The translations under genes were made by a program, and so were the position numbers. Shown one piece after another: positions 42,573 to 53,747 of a stretch of DNA of 64,000 nucleotides. This stretch comes from Geodermatophilus obscurus. Lineage in GTDB: Bacteria; Actinomycetota; Actinomycetes; Mycobacteriales; Geodermatophilaceae. The notes below the pieces were generated by a model. That model saw only the letters and a list, made by a program, of their open reading frames with translations, did not search any database and had not been told where the DNA came from. Position 1 is the first letter of the stretch; the number at the start of each line of letters is the position of its first letter. The DNA lies in contig NZ_FRDM01000004.1 in the NCBI RefSeq assembly GCF_900143215.1, positions 124,001 through 188,000 of the forward strand, read 5' to 3'.

Positions 42573-43454
42573 ATGGCCTCGGTGAGCACAGCCGACACCT
42601 GGCGCGAGTCCGGACCGCGTGCCGAGCGGCGCGGCGGCGTCCGTCCCGAGGCGGCGGACTACGTGTCCCGCATCGGTCGCCCGCCGGTGCCGCCGCCGCC
42701 GCCCCCGCGGATGCGGTCGGCCGAGCTGCCGCCGTTCCCCGAGGACATGGCCCGCTCCGCGCACGGCGACCACATGGCTCGCTCCGCGCACGGCGACCAC
42801 ATGGCTCGCTCCGCGCACGGCGACCACATGGCTCGCTCCGCGCACGGCCGTGACGACCGTCGTCCCCCGCTGCCCCCGCGCCCGTCCCGCGAGCGGACCG
42901 CGCGTCCCTCCCGGGAGGCCGGCCGCGGCCGGCCCGTCTCCTCCGACGCCGACCGCCCCCGGGATGACCGTCCCCGCGACCTGCACGCCTCCGAGGGGGC
43001 CGACGCCGCTGACCGCCGCCGCGGGCCGCGGGCGCCCGAGCCCCGGCCGACGTCCCGCCGCCCCGCCGGTCGCGGCGCGACGGCGCAGACGCCGGAGGAC
43101 GGCGGCGGGCTGCGCGGCGCGGTCGCCGTCCTCGCGGTCTTCCTGGTCACCCTGGCCGGTGCGGCCCTCGAGTCCTGGATCGGTGCCGGGCTGGGCCTCG
43201 TCACGCTGGCAACGCTCACCGTGGCCAGCGCCGTGGCCACGGTGGCGGTGCGCCGCCGCGACCTGCTCACTCCGGTGGTCGCCCCGCCGCTGGTCTACAT
43301 CGCCGTCGCCGTGCTGAACACCGCGCTCGCCCCGTCGGCGACGCTGAACACCGCCTCGGTGGCGACCCTGCTCATCCGCGGCTTCCCGGCGATGGCGGTC
43401 GCGACCGCCGCCGCCGCGGTCGTCGCGCTGATCCGGTGGGCCGCCCGCCGCTGA
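42573..43454 (+). CDS. DUF6542 membrane protein with MARSAHGDH repeats
   Basis: 293 residues from ATG 42573 (GGGAGG upstream). Residues 1-180 are disordered, basic and Pro-rich and contain four MARSAHG units. The C-terminus has four hydrophobic helices (AVAVLAVFLVTLAGAALESWI, VVAPPLVYIAVAVLNTAL) typical of DUF6542, the Rv1111c-like neighbour of ispH in Actinobacteria. Function unknown. The 226-bp leader (42347-42572) holds no gene. Confidence 0.82.
   Translation: MASVSTADTWRESGPRAERRGGVRPEAADYVSRIGRPPVPPPPPPRMRSAELPPFPEDMARSAHGDHMARSAHGDHMARSAHGDHMARSAHGRDDRRPPLPPRPSRERTARPSREAGRGRPVSSDADRPRDDRPRDLHASEGADAADRRRGPRAPEPRPTSRRPAGRGATAQTPEDGGGLRGAVAVLAVFLVTLAGAALESWIGAGLGLVTLATLTVASAVATVAVRRRDLLTPVVAPPLVYIAVAVLNTALAPSATLNTASVATLLIRGFPAMAVATAAAAVVALIRWAARR
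42747..42848 (+). repeat. 27-bp tandem repeat, about 3.8 copies
   Basis: Units start at 42747, 42774, 42801 and 42828 and encode MARSAHGDH in frame. The copies differ by only one base, so the expansion is recent. Confidence 0.9.
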
Positions 43455-43458
43455 CGAA

Positions 43459-43501
43459 GGACCCCGTCCCTCCCGCCCTCAAGGTGGGACCCGGGACGGC
43501 C
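43459..43501 (+). repeat. Nested hairpin element, copy 2
   Basis: Starts GGACCCCGTCCC just past the DUF6542 stop and closes with GGGACGGCC; the outer stem CCGTCCC pairs with GGGACGG, and an inner stem CCCGCC pairs loosely around CTCAAGG. Confidence 0.6.
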
Positions 43502-43515
43502 GCCGTACCGCCAGA

Positions 43516-43547
43516 GTGGCCCCCTCCCGGGATCGGGAGGGGGCCAC
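43516..43547. terminator. Bidirectional terminator between DUF6542 and ispH
   Basis: A perfect 14-bp stem (43516-43529 with 43534-43547) and a four-base loop, placed between two convergent genes. Confidence 0.75.
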
Positions 43548-43584
43548 CGTCGTCAGGGGCCGCCTCGAGCCTGCGGGGCCCTGC

Positions 43585-44559
43585 TCAGGCCGGGTCGGTG
43601 GTGGAGCGCTCCGTGCGGCGCGGACGCAGCTCGTGCGGCAGCGCGAACACCAGCCGCTCCTCGGCGGCCTTGACCGTCCCCACGTCGGGGTAGCCGCGCT
43701 CGGCCAGCCAGTCCAGGACCTCGCCGACCAGCACCTCGGGCACCGAGGCGCCACTGGTGACGCCCACGGTGCCGACGCCCTCGAGCCAGGCGGGGTCGAT
43801 CTCGGAGGCGAAGTCGACCAGGTGGGAGGCGCGGGCGCCGGCCTCGAGCGCCACCTCGACCAGCCGGACGGAGTTCGACGAGTTGGTCGAGCCGACCACG
43901 ATGACCAGGTCGCACTCGGCGGCCATCTGCTTGACGGCCTGCTGCCGGTTCTGCGTGGCGTAGCAGATGTCGTCGCTGGGCGGGGACTGCAGTCCGGGGA
44001 AGCGCGTCTTCAGCTGGTCGACCGTCGACAGGGTCTCGTCGACCGACAGCGTGGTCTGGGACAGCCAGACGACCTTCTCCGGATCGCGGACCTGGACGTT
44101 GGCCACGTCCTCGGCGCCGTCGACGAGCTGGATGTGCCCGGGCGCCTCGCCGGAGGTGCCCTCGACCTCCTCGTGGCCGCGGTGGCCGATCAGCAGGATG
44201 TCGTAGTCGTCGCGGGCGAACCGCTTGGCCTCCTGGTGCACCTTGGTCACCAGCGGGCAGGTCGCGTCGATGGTCCTCAGCTGCCGGGCCGCGGCCTCGG
44301 CGTGCACCGCCGGCGATACGCCGTGGGCGCTGAAGACGACGACCGAGCCCTCGGGCACCTCGTCGGTCTCGTCGACGAAGACCGCCCCGCGCCGCTCCAG
44401 CGTCGCCACCACGTGCTTGTTGTGGACGATCTGCTTGCGGACGTAGACCGGGGCGCCGTGGAGCTCCAGGGCGCGCTCGACGGCGACCACCGCCCGGTCC
44501 ACGCCGGCGCAGTAGCCCCGGGGATCGGCCAGCAGGACGCGTCCGCGGTGATCAGCCAT
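43585..44559 (-). CDS. ispH: 4-hydroxy-3-methylbut-2-enyl diphosphate reductase
   Basis: 324 residues from ATG 44559. Iron-sulfur cysteines lie in [29 protein letters not shown] and [25 protein letters not shown] and [12 protein letters not shown] are family motifs. Last step of the MEP isoprenoid pathway, giving IPP and DMAPP. In M. tuberculosis the order lytB2-Rv1109c-xseA-xseB is the same. Confidence 0.97.
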   Translation of the reverse strand: MADHRGRVLLADPRGYCAGVDRAVVAVERALELHGAPVYVRKQIVHNKHVVATLERRGAVFVDETDEVPEGSVVVFSAHGVSPAVHAEAAARQLRTIDATCPLVTKVHQEAKRFARDDYDILLIGHRGHEEVEGTSGEAPGHIQLVDGAEDVANVQVRDPEKVVWLSQTTLSVDETLSTVDQLKTRFPGLQSPPSDDICYATQNRQQAVKQMAAECDLVIVVGSTNSSNSVRLVEVALEAGARASHLVDFASEIDPAWLEGVGTVGVTSGASVPEVLVGEVLDWLAERGYPDVGTVKAAEERLVFALPHELRPRRTERSTTDPA

Positions 44560-44578
44560 GGCCCCATGGTAGAGAAAG

Positions 44579-44757
44579 GACCCCCTGCCCCCCGGTGTTC
44601 GCAGGCTCACACCCTGCCCCCGGTGTTCGCAGGCTCACACCGGGCCCCTGCAGGGGGCCGCCTGCCCCCCGCCACTCGCAAGCTCGCAACGGGTCCCTGC
44701 AGGGCGGCCGCCCTGGAGTGTCAGCAGACTCACACCGGAACCCTGCAGGGCGGCCGC
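44579..44757 (+). repeat. Nested hairpin elements, array of four units
   Basis: Units at about 44579-44613, 44614-44659, 44660-44709 and 44710-44755. The inner arms change together: GGTGT with ACACC in the first two, GCCAC with a weaker partner in the third, GAGTGT with ACAC in the fourth. The 5' arm of unit 1 (CCCCCTGC) pairs with the 3' arm of unit 2 (GCAGGGGG). The array lies in the divergent ispH/LDAP spacer, so it is not simply a terminator. Confidence 0.75.
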
Positions 44758-44843
44758 ACCGGGGATGAGACGCCTACCTCCATCCGTGTGGTCGCCGCCA
44801 GCGCGGGGGTGTCGCGCGCGGCGTTTCGGGGCAGGGTGGGGCC

Positions 44844-46457
44844 ATGTCGCGTGAGATCCCACAGGTCGTCCGCGCGGTGGTCGGCCTGGCCGCCACCGTC
44901 ATCGACGACACCCTCCAGCTCCCCCGGACGCTGCCGGGCCTGCCCGTGCGGGTGATCGGGCTGGCCATGCAGGCCACGATGAAGCTGCAGCAGCACTACT
45001 CCGGGCTGGTCGCCCGCGGCGACGAGGTCTTCACCGGCCTGCGCGGCGAGTCCGAGCCAGGGCTGGCGACGTTCGACGAGGACATGCCCGAGCCGGCCGC
45101 CGGCCGCACCTCCGCCTTCGACCGCGCCCCCGGTTTCGACCAGCCCACCTCCTTCGACCGCGCCTCCGCGCCGGTCACCGACGAGGAGATCGCCGAGGAG
45201 GTCGCCGCGCTGATCGACGACGAGGTCTCCGGCCTGCCCGCCGACCCGGCGCCCGAGGAGGTCGTCGAGGCACTCGCCGACATCAGCGACGAGGTGGCCG
45301 CCGCGGGGCTCGACCTCGACCGCACCGAGCCCGGTCTCTCGACGGAGGACGCGCTGGAGACCGCGCTGCTCGAAGCCGACGGCGCCCCCGACAGCGCGCT
45401 GGTCGACGGCGGCACCGGGGACACCGGCACCGTCGACACCGACGAGATCGCCGAGAGCCCGACCACCCCTCCGGCGTCCCTGCTGGACGCCGACGCCACC
45501 GAGTTCGACGTGCACGCGTCCGCGGCGACCGACGCACCGGCGCCCAGTGACCCGGGCGGCTCCCCTGTCGGGGAGGTGTCCGGCGCCCCCGACGTGACCA
45601 CCGACGTCGACGTCCTGACCCCGGACGGCGGTGTCGCGACCGTCGAGGGCACCGTGACCGACGAGGGCGTCGCCGCACCCGAGGCGCCGACGGACGGGGA
45701 GGCCGCCGCGCCCCAGGCGCCGGCCGACGAAGGGGCCGGCGCGACTGACGTGACCACCGACGTCGACGTCCTGACCCCGGACGGCGGTGTCGCGACCGTC
45801 GAGGGCACCGTGACCGACGAGGGCGTCGCCGCACCCGAGGCGCCGACGGACGGGGAGGCCGCCGCGCCCCAGGCATCCGCCGACGAGACCCCCGGCGCCC
45901 CGGCCCAGGCCGACGAGCAGGACAGCGGGGTCGACGAGGCGCTCGGCAGCGAGGCCAGCGACGCGGACACCCGCCCCTCCACCGAGGGCGCGCCCGCCGG
46001 GGACGACCGGGACGCCACCGGCAGCGGGGACGAGGTCGTCACCGCCGCGGGCGCGCAGGTCGACGACGCGATCGGCACCGGCGAGGACACGTCCGCACCG
46101 GCCGCGACCGACGAGGGCACCACCGACGACGTGGTCGCCACCGACGAGAGCGGCACCGACGTGGCCGCGGCGACCGGCGTCCGCACCGACGTCGACGAGT
46201 CCGGCACCCCCGAGGACGCGGCGGACACCACCGGCGCGGCGGCCGGCTCCGCGCCGGTCGACGGTTACGACAGCTTCACCGTCGCCCAGCTGCGCGGCCG
46301 GCTGCGCGGCTACCAGCTCGCCACCGTGGCGGACCTGCTCGCCTACGAGGAGGCGACCCGGGCCCGCGAGCCCTACCTGCGGATGCTGCGCAACCGGCTG
46401 GAGAAGCTGGAGCGCCAGGCCGTCGAGGAGAGCCCGCTGGCTCCGCGCGGCGCCTGA
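44844..46457 (+). CDS. Lipid droplet-associated-like protein with long acidic linker
   Basis: 537 residues. The N-terminal 65 residues (VVRAVVGLAATVIDDTLQLP, GLPVRVIGLAMQATMKLQQH) follow the amphipathic pattern of the actinobacterial lipid-droplet-associated protein found next to ispH. A strongly acidic, Ala/Thr/Asp-rich linker of about 400 residues follows, with a 52-residue duplication. The C-terminal 55 residues (YDSFTVAQLRGRLRGYQLAT, YLRMLRNRLEKLERQ) match the end domain of Rv1109c-like proteins. The ends are conserved and the middle is variable. Confidence 0.75.
   Translation: MSREIPQVVRAVVGLAATVIDDTLQLPRTLPGLPVRVIGLAMQATMKLQQHYSGLVARGDEVFTGLRGESEPGLATFDEDMPEPAAGRTSAFDRAPGFDQPTSFDRASAPVTDEEIAEEVAALIDDEVSGLPADPAPEEVVEALADISDEVAAAGLDLDRTEPGLSTEDALETALLEADGAPDSALVDGGTGDTGTVDTDEIAESPTTPPASLLDADATEFDVHASAATDAPAPSDPGGSPVGEVSGAPDVTTDVDVLTPDGGVATVEGTVTDEGVAAPEAPTDGEAAAPQAPADEGAGATDVTTDVDVLTPDGGVATVEGTVTDEGVAAPEAPTDGEAAAPQASADETPGAPAQADEQDSGVDEALGSEASDADTRPSTEGAPAGDDRDATGSGDEVVTAAGAQVDDAIGTGEDTSAPAATDEGTTDDVVATDESGTDVAAATGVRTDVDESGTPEDAADTTGAAAGSAPVDGYDSFTVAQLRGRLRGYQLATVADLLAYEEATRAREPYLRMLRNRLEKLERQAVEESPLAPRGA
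45591..45874 (+). repeat. 156-bp tandem duplication inside the LDAP gene
   Basis: The unit starting at 45591 recurs at 45747 and encodes DVTTDVDVLTPDGGVATVEG in both copies; about 127 bp of each unit look identical. It keeps frame (52 codons). Confidence 0.9.
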
Positions 46458-46461
46458 AAGA

Positions 46462-46514
46462 GGACCACCCTTCCCCCCACGCCTCGCACGCTCGGCGGGT
46501 CCCTGAAGGGTGGC
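46462..46514 (+). repeat. Nested hairpin element, copy after LDAP
   Basis: GGACCACCCTTC at the start pairs with GAAGGGTGG at the end (outer stem changed in both arms compared with other copies). GGCCGTTCCAGCAC follows, as after the ogt copy. Confidence 0.65.
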
Positions 46515-46608
46515 CGTTCCAGCACGTCACCAGCCTCGGGGCGGGGACCGGGACGGGCCGCCCCGGGCAGCTCCACGGAGCGTCGGCGCCGTTTGGCACG
46601 CTCGGGGG

Positions 46609-47829
46609 GTGACCTCCCCCTCCACACCGGAAGCCCCCTGGCCGGTCCGCACGGTGGCCCGCAAGGTCGCCGAGTGGATCGGCCGACTGGGTGAGGTCTG
46701 GGTCGAGGGGCAGGTGGCCCAGCTGTCCCGGCGCGGCGCAGCGACGGTCTTCCTCACCCTGCGTGACCCGGCCGCCGACCTGTCGGTGCCGGTGACCTGC
46801 AGCCGCGACGTTGCCGGCCGGCCGGGCCTGGAACTCACCGAGGGCGCCCGCGTCATCGTGCGGGCCCGGCCGGACTACTACATCGCCCGCGGGTCCTTCT
46901 CGCTGCGCGCCACCGAGATCCGCGCCGTCGGCCTCGGTGAGCTGCTGGCCCGCATCGAGCGGATCCGCCGGCTGCTGGCCGCCGAGGGGCTCTTCGACGC
47001 CGCCCGCAAGCGCCCGCTGCCGTTCGCCCCCGCCGTCGTCGGGGTGGTCACCGGCCGCGACAGCGCCGCCGAGCGCGACGTCCTGGTCACCGCCCGCCGC
47101 CGCTGGCCCGCCGTCCGGTTCGCCGTCCACCACAGCCTCGTGCAGGGGCCCTCGGCAGCGTCGTCGGTCATCGAGGGCCTGCAGCGGCTGGACCGGGACC
47201 CGGAGGTCGAGGTCATCGTCGTCGCCCGCGGCGGCGGCTCGGTCGAGGACCTGCTGCCCTTCTCCGACGAGGGGCTGGTCCGGGCGATCGCCGCGTGCCG
47301 CACACCCGTGGTGACCGCCGTCGGCCACGAGACCGACACGACGCTGGTCGACCACGCAGCCGACGTCCGGGCCGCCACCCCCACCGACGCCGCGCACCGC
47401 GTGGTGCCCGAGATCGGCGAGCAGCGCCGGCTGGTCGACGGGCTGCGTGCCCGGGCCCGCCACCTGGTCGGTGCCCGGCTGGAGCAGCAGGAGCGGTGGC
47501 TGGAGAGCGTCCGCAGCCGGCCGGTGCTGGCCGATCCGCAGCGGCTGCTGCACGGCCGGGGCGACGACGTCGAGCAGCTGCGCACCCGGGCCCGGCGGAG
47601 CCTGACCCACCGGCTGGAGGGCGCCGAGCGCGACCTGGAGCACGCGCGTGCCCGGGTCGCCGCGCTCTCCCCCGCCGCGACGCTGGAGCGCGGCTACGCC
47701 GTCGTGCAGCGGGCCGACGGCTCGCTGGTCCGCGAGCCGGGCGAGGTGGCCGACGGCGAGCGGCTGTCGGTGCGGGTGGCGGGTGGCCGGCTGCCGGTGC
47801 GCGTCGCCAGGGAGGATGGGCGCCCGTGA
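46609..47829 (+). CDS. xseA: Exodeoxyribonuclease VII large subunit
   Basis: 406 residues from GTG 46609. OB-fold start [20 protein letters not shown], core [39 protein letters not shown] and [18 protein letters not shown], then a coiled-coil arm and a small end domain ([12 protein letters not shown]). Degrades single-stranded DNA with XseB. A GTG on its stop (GTGA, 47826) is in frame with xseB. Confidence 0.96.
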   Translation: MTSPSTPEAPWPVRTVARKVAEWIGRLGEVWVEGQVAQLSRRGAATVFLTLRDPAADLSVPVTCSRDVAGRPGLELTEGARVIVRARPDYYIARGSFSLRATEIRAVGLGELLARIERIRRLLAAEGLFDAARKRPLPFAPAVVGVVTGRDSAAERDVLVTARRRWPAVRFAVHHSLVQGPSAASSVIEGLQRLDRDPEVEVIVVARGGGSVEDLLPFSDEGLVRAIAACRTPVVTAVGHETDTTLVDHAADVRAATPTDAAHRVVPEIGEQRRLVDGLRARARHLVGARLEQQERWLESVRSRPVLADPQRLLHGRGDDVEQLRTRARRSLTHRLEGAERDLEHARARVAALSPAATLERGYAVVQRADGSLVREPGEVADGERLSVRVAGGRLPVRVAREDGRP

Positions 47830-47897
47830 GCGGACAGGAACGTGAGCACCGCAGCGAGGAGCGGGGCGATCCGCGGCAGCAGCGAACCGAGGACACC

Positions 47898-48116
47898 ATG
47901 AGCGAGAAGCCGGACGAGCAGCCGACGACCACCTACGAGCAGGCCCGCGAGGAGCTCGCCGACGTCGTCCGGCGGCTGGAGGCCGGCGGGCTGACCCTCG
48001 AGGAGTCGCTCGCCCTCTGGGAGCGCGGGGAGCAGCTGGCCGAGCTGTGCCGGCACTGGCTGGACCGGGCCCGCGAGCGCCTCGCCGCCGCGACCCCCGG
48101 CGATCAGCCCGAGTAG
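47898..48116 (+). CDS. xseB: Exodeoxyribonuclease VII small subunit
   Basis: 72 residues from ATG 47898: TYEQAREELADVVRRLEAGG, LTLEESLALWERGEQLAELC. Family length is about 70-80. An in-frame GTG at 47826 overlaps the xseA stop and would give 96 residues with the extra [14 protein letters not shown] start; coupling favours it, domain length favours the ATG. Its 3' end overlaps the convergent DUF4245 gene by 13 bp. Confidence 0.93.
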   Translation: MSEKPDEQPTTTYEQAREELADVVRRLEAGGLTLEESLALWERGEQLAELCRHWLDRARERLAAATPGDQPE

Positions 48117-48697
48117 GGCCGCACCGCTCCGGCGACGGCCTCGAGCTCCTCGTCGGTCGCCGAGCCGGTGACCAGCACGGTGACGTCGCCATCGGTGCCG
48201 GAGAGCACGGTCTCGCCGCGCTCCGTCGTCCCCCGGGTCCAGGCCTGGCCGCCGAGGTCGACGGTGCCCTGCTCCTGCGCGCCGTCCAGGACGTCGTCCA
48301 CCGCGCTCGCCCGGGCGTCGTCGCTGATCACGAAGCCGGCGTACTCCGACGAGGGCGTCAGGTAACCGATCTCCAGGGTGACCGGGTCGCCGGCCTCCGC
48401 GTCACCGGCGTCGGTGCGGGCACTCGTCGGGCGGTAGCCGTCGGGCAGGCCCGCCGGGGCGACCACCGGGTAGCCCGCACGGGCGGCGGCCAGCTGCACG
48501 GTGCTGGCCGGGTCGACCTCGCGGACGGTGTCGACGTCGGACTGCTTGAACGCCATCCAGCCCACCAGCGCCAGGCAGATCAGCACCAGCGGGAGCAGCG
48601 AGCGCAGCATGTTGGCCGCGCTCATCCGGTTGGCCCGCTCGATCGCCGGCGAGGGTGCCTGCGCGGGAGGCTGACTGGTCGGGCCGGCAGAGGTCAC
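48104..48697 (-). CDS. DUF4245 membrane-anchored protein
   Basis: 197 residues from GTG 48697. One membrane helix (LRSLLPLVLICLALVGWMAF), then an extracytoplasmic domain (YPVVAPAGLPDGYRPTSART, EIGYLTPSSEYAGFVIS, VLVTGSATDEELEAVAGAV). Counterpart of Rv1100, which is also between xseAB and glpX. Function unknown. Confidence 0.85.
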   Translation of the reverse strand: MTSAGPTSQPPAQAPSPAIERANRMSAANMLRSLLPLVLICLALVGWMAFKQSDVDTVREVDPASTVQLAAARAGYPVVAPAGLPDGYRPTSARTDAGDAEAGDPVTLEIGYLTPSSEYAGFVISDDARASAVDDVLDGAQEQGTVDLGGQAWTRGTTERGETVLSGTDGDVTVLVTGSATDEELEAVAGAVRPYSG

Positions 48698-48768
48698 CCC
48701 CCTAGGATGACAGGACTGTCGCCCCACCCCGCCGCCCAGCGTCCGTGCGGCGGAACCAGGAGGTCCGC

Positions 48769-49812
48769 GTGTCCCTGCCCCTGCCCGACGGCTCCGCGAC
48801 CCACGCCGGAGGCAGCTTCAGCCCCGACCGCCCGGCACCCGACCGCAACCTCGCCATGGAGCTGGTGCGGGTCACCGAGGCCGGCGCCATGGCCGCCGGT
48901 CTCTGGGTCGGTCGGGGCGACAAGAACGGTGGCGACGGCGCGGCGGTCGACGCGATGCGCTCGCTGATCGGCACGGTGAGCATGCGCGGCGTCGTCGTCA
49001 TCGGGGAGGGCGAGAAGGACGAGGCCCCGATGCTGTTCAACGGCGAGGAGGTCGGCGACGGGACGGGCCCGGAGTGCGACGTCGCCGTGGACCCCGTCGA
49101 CGGCACCACGCTGATGGCCAAGGGCATGCCCAACGCGATCGCGGTGATGGCGGTCGCCAACCGGGGCGCCATGTACGACCCGTCCGCGGTCTTCTACATG
49201 GACAAGATCGCGACGGGCCCGGCCGCAGCCGACGCCATCGACATCGCCGCACCGGTCGCCGAGAACATCCGCCGGGTGGCCAAGGCCAAGAAAAGCTCGG
49301 TCAGCGAGGTCACCGTCTGCATCCTCGACCGGCCGCGACACGATCAACTGGTCCAGGAGGTGCGCGAGGCCGGCGCCCGGATCAAGTTCATCACCGACGG
49401 CGACGTGGCCGGCGCGATCGCCGCCGCCCGGGAGGGCACCGGCGTCGACCTGCTGATGGGCATCGGCGGTACGCCGGAGGGGATCATCACCGCCTGCGCG
49501 CTCAAGTGCATGGGCGGTGCGCTGCAGGGCCGGCTGTGGCCCAAGGACGACGACGAGCGGCAGAAGGCGATCGACGCCGGCCACGACCTCGACCGGGTGC
49601 TGGGGATCGACGACCTCGTGCGTGGCGACGTCTTCTTCGTGGCCACCGGCATCACCGACGGCGAGCTGCTGCGCGGTGTGCAGTACCGGTCCGGCGGGTG
49701 CACGACCCAGTCGCTGGTGATGCGCTCGAAGTCGGGCACGATCCGGCTGATCGACAGCCTGCACTCGCTCGAGAAGCTGCGCGCCTACTCCGCGGTGCCG
49801 TTGGACCGCTGA
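48769..49812 (+). CDS. glpX: Class II fructose-1,6-bisphosphatase
   Basis: 347 residues from GTG 48769, with CAGGAGG six bases upstream. Metal and phosphate motifs [12 protein letters not shown] and [15 protein letters not shown], plus [20 protein letters not shown]. The gluconeogenic phosphatase of Actinobacteria, which mostly lack class I enzymes. Next to fumC and gltA, a central-carbon group. Confidence 0.97.
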   Translation: MSLPLPDGSATHAGGSFSPDRPAPDRNLAMELVRVTEAGAMAAGLWVGRGDKNGGDGAAVDAMRSLIGTVSMRGVVVIGEGEKDEAPMLFNGEEVGDGTGPECDVAVDPVDGTTLMAKGMPNAIAVMAVANRGAMYDPSAVFYMDKIATGPAAADAIDIAAPVAENIRRVAKAKKSSVSEVTVCILDRPRHDQLVQEVREAGARIKFITDGDVAGAIAAAREGTGVDLLMGIGGTPEGIITACALKCMGGALQGRLWPKDDDERQKAIDAGHDLDRVLGIDDLVRGDVFFVATGITDGELLRGVQYRSGGCTTQSLVMRSKSGTIRLIDSLHSLEKLRAYSAVPLDR

Positions 49813-49826
49813 GAGGACCGGATTCC

Positions 49827-49845
49827 TGCGGTCCTCCGGACCGCA
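49827..49845. terminator. Bidirectional terminator after glpX
   Basis: A perfect 8-bp stem with a TCC loop (TGCGGTCC/GGACCGCA) between the convergent glpX and DUF1707 genes. Confidence 0.65.
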
Positions 49846-49858
49846 CCGCCCGACGGCG

Positions 49859-50533
49859 TCAGCGGATCGGCGGAGGCGGGGGGATCGGCGGCAGGGGCGG
49901 TGGAGGCGGCGGCAGGGGCCGGACGGCGAGGCGGTCGATCATCGCCCGCCACCGGCTCGCCGACTCCCCCGGCGCCAGGCTGCGCAGCCGCAGGTCGCCG
50001 AACACGCTGCGCGCGTGGACGACGATCCGCGGGGTCCCCGCCAGCCGCGGGACCGGCGCGAGCTGGGTCTTCCGGTCGCCGAAGACCGTCCGGCCGCGCA
50101 GCTCGGCGTCCACCCCCTCGGCGATGACCACGTCGACGTCGCCGAACACGGTGCCCAGGGTGATCTCGATGCGGTCGGCGTCGGTTCGCAGGCCGCGCAG
50201 GTCCAGCCGGACGTCGCCGAAGACGGTGGTGACCCGCTGCGGCGCGGTCGGCCCGGCGAGCTTCACGTCGCCGAACACGGTGCTGAGCTCCTCGGGGGCA
50301 CGCGTGCCGACGATCTCGACCGGTGGCCGGGCGTCCGGGGGCAGGTCGGCGACGAGGGCGGCCAGGTCGTCGAGCGTGCCGGCGGCGTAGGCGGCCTCGA
50401 CCCGGTCACCGAACTCCGACAGGTCGATCCGTCCCTCGGCGACGGCCCGCTGCAGGCGGGTCACGGTGGCCTCGCGGTCGGCGTCCGAGGCGCGCACGGC
50501 CGGTGGCCGGTCGGGGGCGGCGTCGGGGTCCAC
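49859..50533 (-). CDS. DUF1707 protein with LiaF-like beta domain
   Basis: 224 residues from GTG 50533. DUF1707 lies at residues 10-65 (VRASDADREATVTRLQRAVA, LSEFGDRVEAAYAAGTLDD). A beta-solenoid-like part with five VFGD units (ELSTVFGDVKLAG, TTVFGDVRLDL, GTVFGDVDVVI, RTVFGDRKTQL, SVFGDLRLRSL) follows, as in LiaF/DUF2154 C-terminal domains. A Pro-rich end (PLPPPPPPLPPIPPPPP) is unusual. No membrane helix; probably an envelope-stress regulator. The divergent 202-bp spacer to fumC holds no gene. Confidence 0.82.
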   Translation of the reverse strand: MDPDAAPDRPPAVRASDADREATVTRLQRAVAEGRIDLSEFGDRVEAAYAAGTLDDLAALVADLPPDARPPVEIVGTRAPEELSTVFGDVKLAGPTAPQRVTTVFGDVRLDLRGLRTDADRIEITLGTVFGDVDVVIAEGVDAELRGRTVFGDRKTQLAPVPRLAGTPRIVVHARSVFGDLRLRSLAPGESASRWRAMIDRLAVRPLPPPPPPLPPIPPPPPIR

Positions 50534-50735
50534 GCGGCCGACCGTAGTGGAGCCACTGCCTCCGGGCCCCGTCCCGGGACCGCCCCTCATCCGACCAGGA
50601 CGGACGCCCCGTGCTGGGCCCACCGCGTTCGTCCGGGCCCCTCCTATCTCAGAGCGGTCCGGACCGTGACCCCGCGGGCATCTAGGGTCCTGAGTCGGAG
50701 CCCTGTCACCAACCACCACACCGGGAGCTGCAGCA

Positions 50736-52154
50736 ATGCCCGCTGAGACCCAAGCCGCACAGCAGGACGGCACCGACTACCGCATCGAGCACGACTCCAT
50801 GGGCGAGGTCCGGGTCCCCGCGTGGGCGAAGTGGCGGGCGCAGACCCAGCGCGCCGTCGAGAACTTCCCGATCTCCGGCACGCCGATCGAGCGGGAGCTG
50901 ATCGGCGCGCTGGCCGCGATCAAGGGTGCCGCCGCCGCGGTGAACGCCTCCCTGGGCGTGCTGCCGCAGGAGACCGCCGACGCGATCGGCACCGCGGCCG
51001 CGTCCGTGGGCCGCGGTGAGTGGGACGAGCACTTCCCCATCGACGTCTTCCAGACCGGGTCCGGGACGTCGAGCAACATGAACACCAACGAGGTGATCGC
51101 CTCCCTCGCCACCGAGGCGCTCGGCTCGCCGGTGCACCCCAACGACCACGTCAACGCCTCGCAGTCGTCCAACGACGTCTTCCCGTCGGCCATCCACGTG
51201 GCCGCGACGCGGGCGATCGTCCGCGACCTGATCCCCGCGCTGCAGCACCTCGAGGCCTCGCTCTCCCGCAAGGCCGAGGAGTTCGCCGAGGTCGTGAAGA
51301 GCGGCCGCACCCACCTGATGGACGCCACCCCGGTCACCCTCGGCCAGGAGTTCGGCGGGTACGCCGCGGCAGTGCGCTACGGCGTCGAGCGGCTGCAGGC
51401 GTCGCTGCCGCGGATCGGCGAGCTGCCGCTGGGCGGCACCGCGGTCGGCACGGGCATCAACACCCCGCCCGGGTTCGCCGCCGCGATCATCGAGCGGCTG
51501 GCCGCCGAGCTGGACCTGCCGCTGTCCGAGGCGCGCGACCACTTCGAGGCGCAGAGCTCGCGCGACGCCCTGGTCGAGGGCTCCGGCCAGCTGAAGACGA
51601 TCGCCGTCGGCCTGGTGAAGATCGCCAACGACCTGCGCTGGATGGGTTCCGGCCCGCGCACCGGCCTGGCCGAGATCCAGCTGCCCGACCTGCAGCCCGG
51701 CAGCTCGATCATGCCGGGCAAGGTGAACCCGGTGATCCCGGAGGCGGTCATCCAGGTGGGCGCCCAGGTGATCGGGAACGACGCCGCGGTGACCTTCGCC
51801 GGCACCACCGGCGTCTTCGAGCTCAACGTCACGCTGCCGCTGATGGCCCGCAACGTCCTCGAGTCCATCCGGCTGCTGGCCAACGTCAGCCGGATCCTGG
51901 CCGACCGCTGCGTCGACGGGATCGTCGCCAACGTCGACCGGTGCCGGGAGTACGCCGAGTCCTCGCCGTCCATCGTGACGCCGCTGAACAAGTACATCGG
52001 CTACGAGGAGGCGGCCAAGGTCGCCAAGCAGTCGCTGGCCGAGCAGAAGACGATCCGCCAGGTCGTGGTGGAGCGGGGCTTCGTCGAGCAGGGCAAGCTC
52101 ACCGAGCAGCAGCTCGACGAGGCCCTCGACGTCCTCTCGATGACCCACCCGTGA
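50736..52154 (+). CDS. fumC: Class II fumarase
   Basis: 472 residues. Signature [20 protein letters not shown], substrate-site [35 protein letters not shown] and [17 protein letters not shown]. Fumarate to malate in the TCA cycle. gltA starts about 90 bp downstream on the same strand, so co-transcription is possible. Confidence 0.97.
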   Translation: MPAETQAAQQDGTDYRIEHDSMGEVRVPAWAKWRAQTQRAVENFPISGTPIERELIGALAAIKGAAAAVNASLGVLPQETADAIGTAAASVGRGEWDEHFPIDVFQTGSGTSSNMNTNEVIASLATEALGSPVHPNDHVNASQSSNDVFPSAIHVAATRAIVRDLIPALQHLEASLSRKAEEFAEVVKSGRTHLMDATPVTLGQEFGGYAAAVRYGVERLQASLPRIGELPLGGTAVGTGINTPPGFAAAIIERLAAELDLPLSEARDHFEAQSSRDALVEGSGQLKTIAVGLVKIANDLRWMGSGPRTGLAEIQLPDLQPGSSIMPGKVNPVIPEAVIQVGAQVIGNDAAVTFAGTTGVFELNVTLPLMARNVLESIRLLANVSRILADRCVDGIVANVDRCREYAESSPSIVTPLNKYIGYEEAAKVAKQSLAEQKTIRQVVVERGFVEQGKLTEQQLDEALDVLSMTHP

Positions 52155-52246
52155 CGTCCGGCCGGGGCGTCTCCGGCAACGGATCCGCCCCGCTGATGGA
52201 CGGGGGCGTGGTGCTACCCCCGGGAACATGAGTAGCGTCCCGAGTG

Positions 52247-53563
<1,317 letters not shown>

Positions 53564-53569
53564 TCCCGG

Positions 53570-53609
53570 CCCTGCAGGAGGGCCCGGCACCGACGGCCCT
53601 CCTGCAGGG
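53570..53609 (+). terminator. Hairpin after gltA
   Basis: A perfect 15-bp inverted repeat (53570-53584 with 53595-53609, 10-nt loop) 7 bp past the gltA stop. Its right arm is shared with the nested hairpin element at 53595-53649, so two alternative folds compete. Confidence 0.7.
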
Positions 53610-53649
53610 TCCCGCCGCGAGCCTGCGAACGGTGGGGGCAGGAGGGTCC
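53595..53649 (-). repeat. Nested hairpin element, minus orientation
   Basis: Read on the minus strand it starts GGACCCTCCTGCC and ends GCAGGAGGGCC: the outer stem CCCTCCTGC/GCAGGAGGG is perfect, and the inner core is TTCGCAGGCTCGC. Confidence 0.65.
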
Positions 53650-53747
53650 GTTCTGCCGTCGTCCGCCCCGGACGACGGGACCTCGGCGTCTCCGGCAGCA
53701 TGGGTCCCGCCACGTCCGTCCGCGCGACCGCTCCGGGAGGGAGTCCC

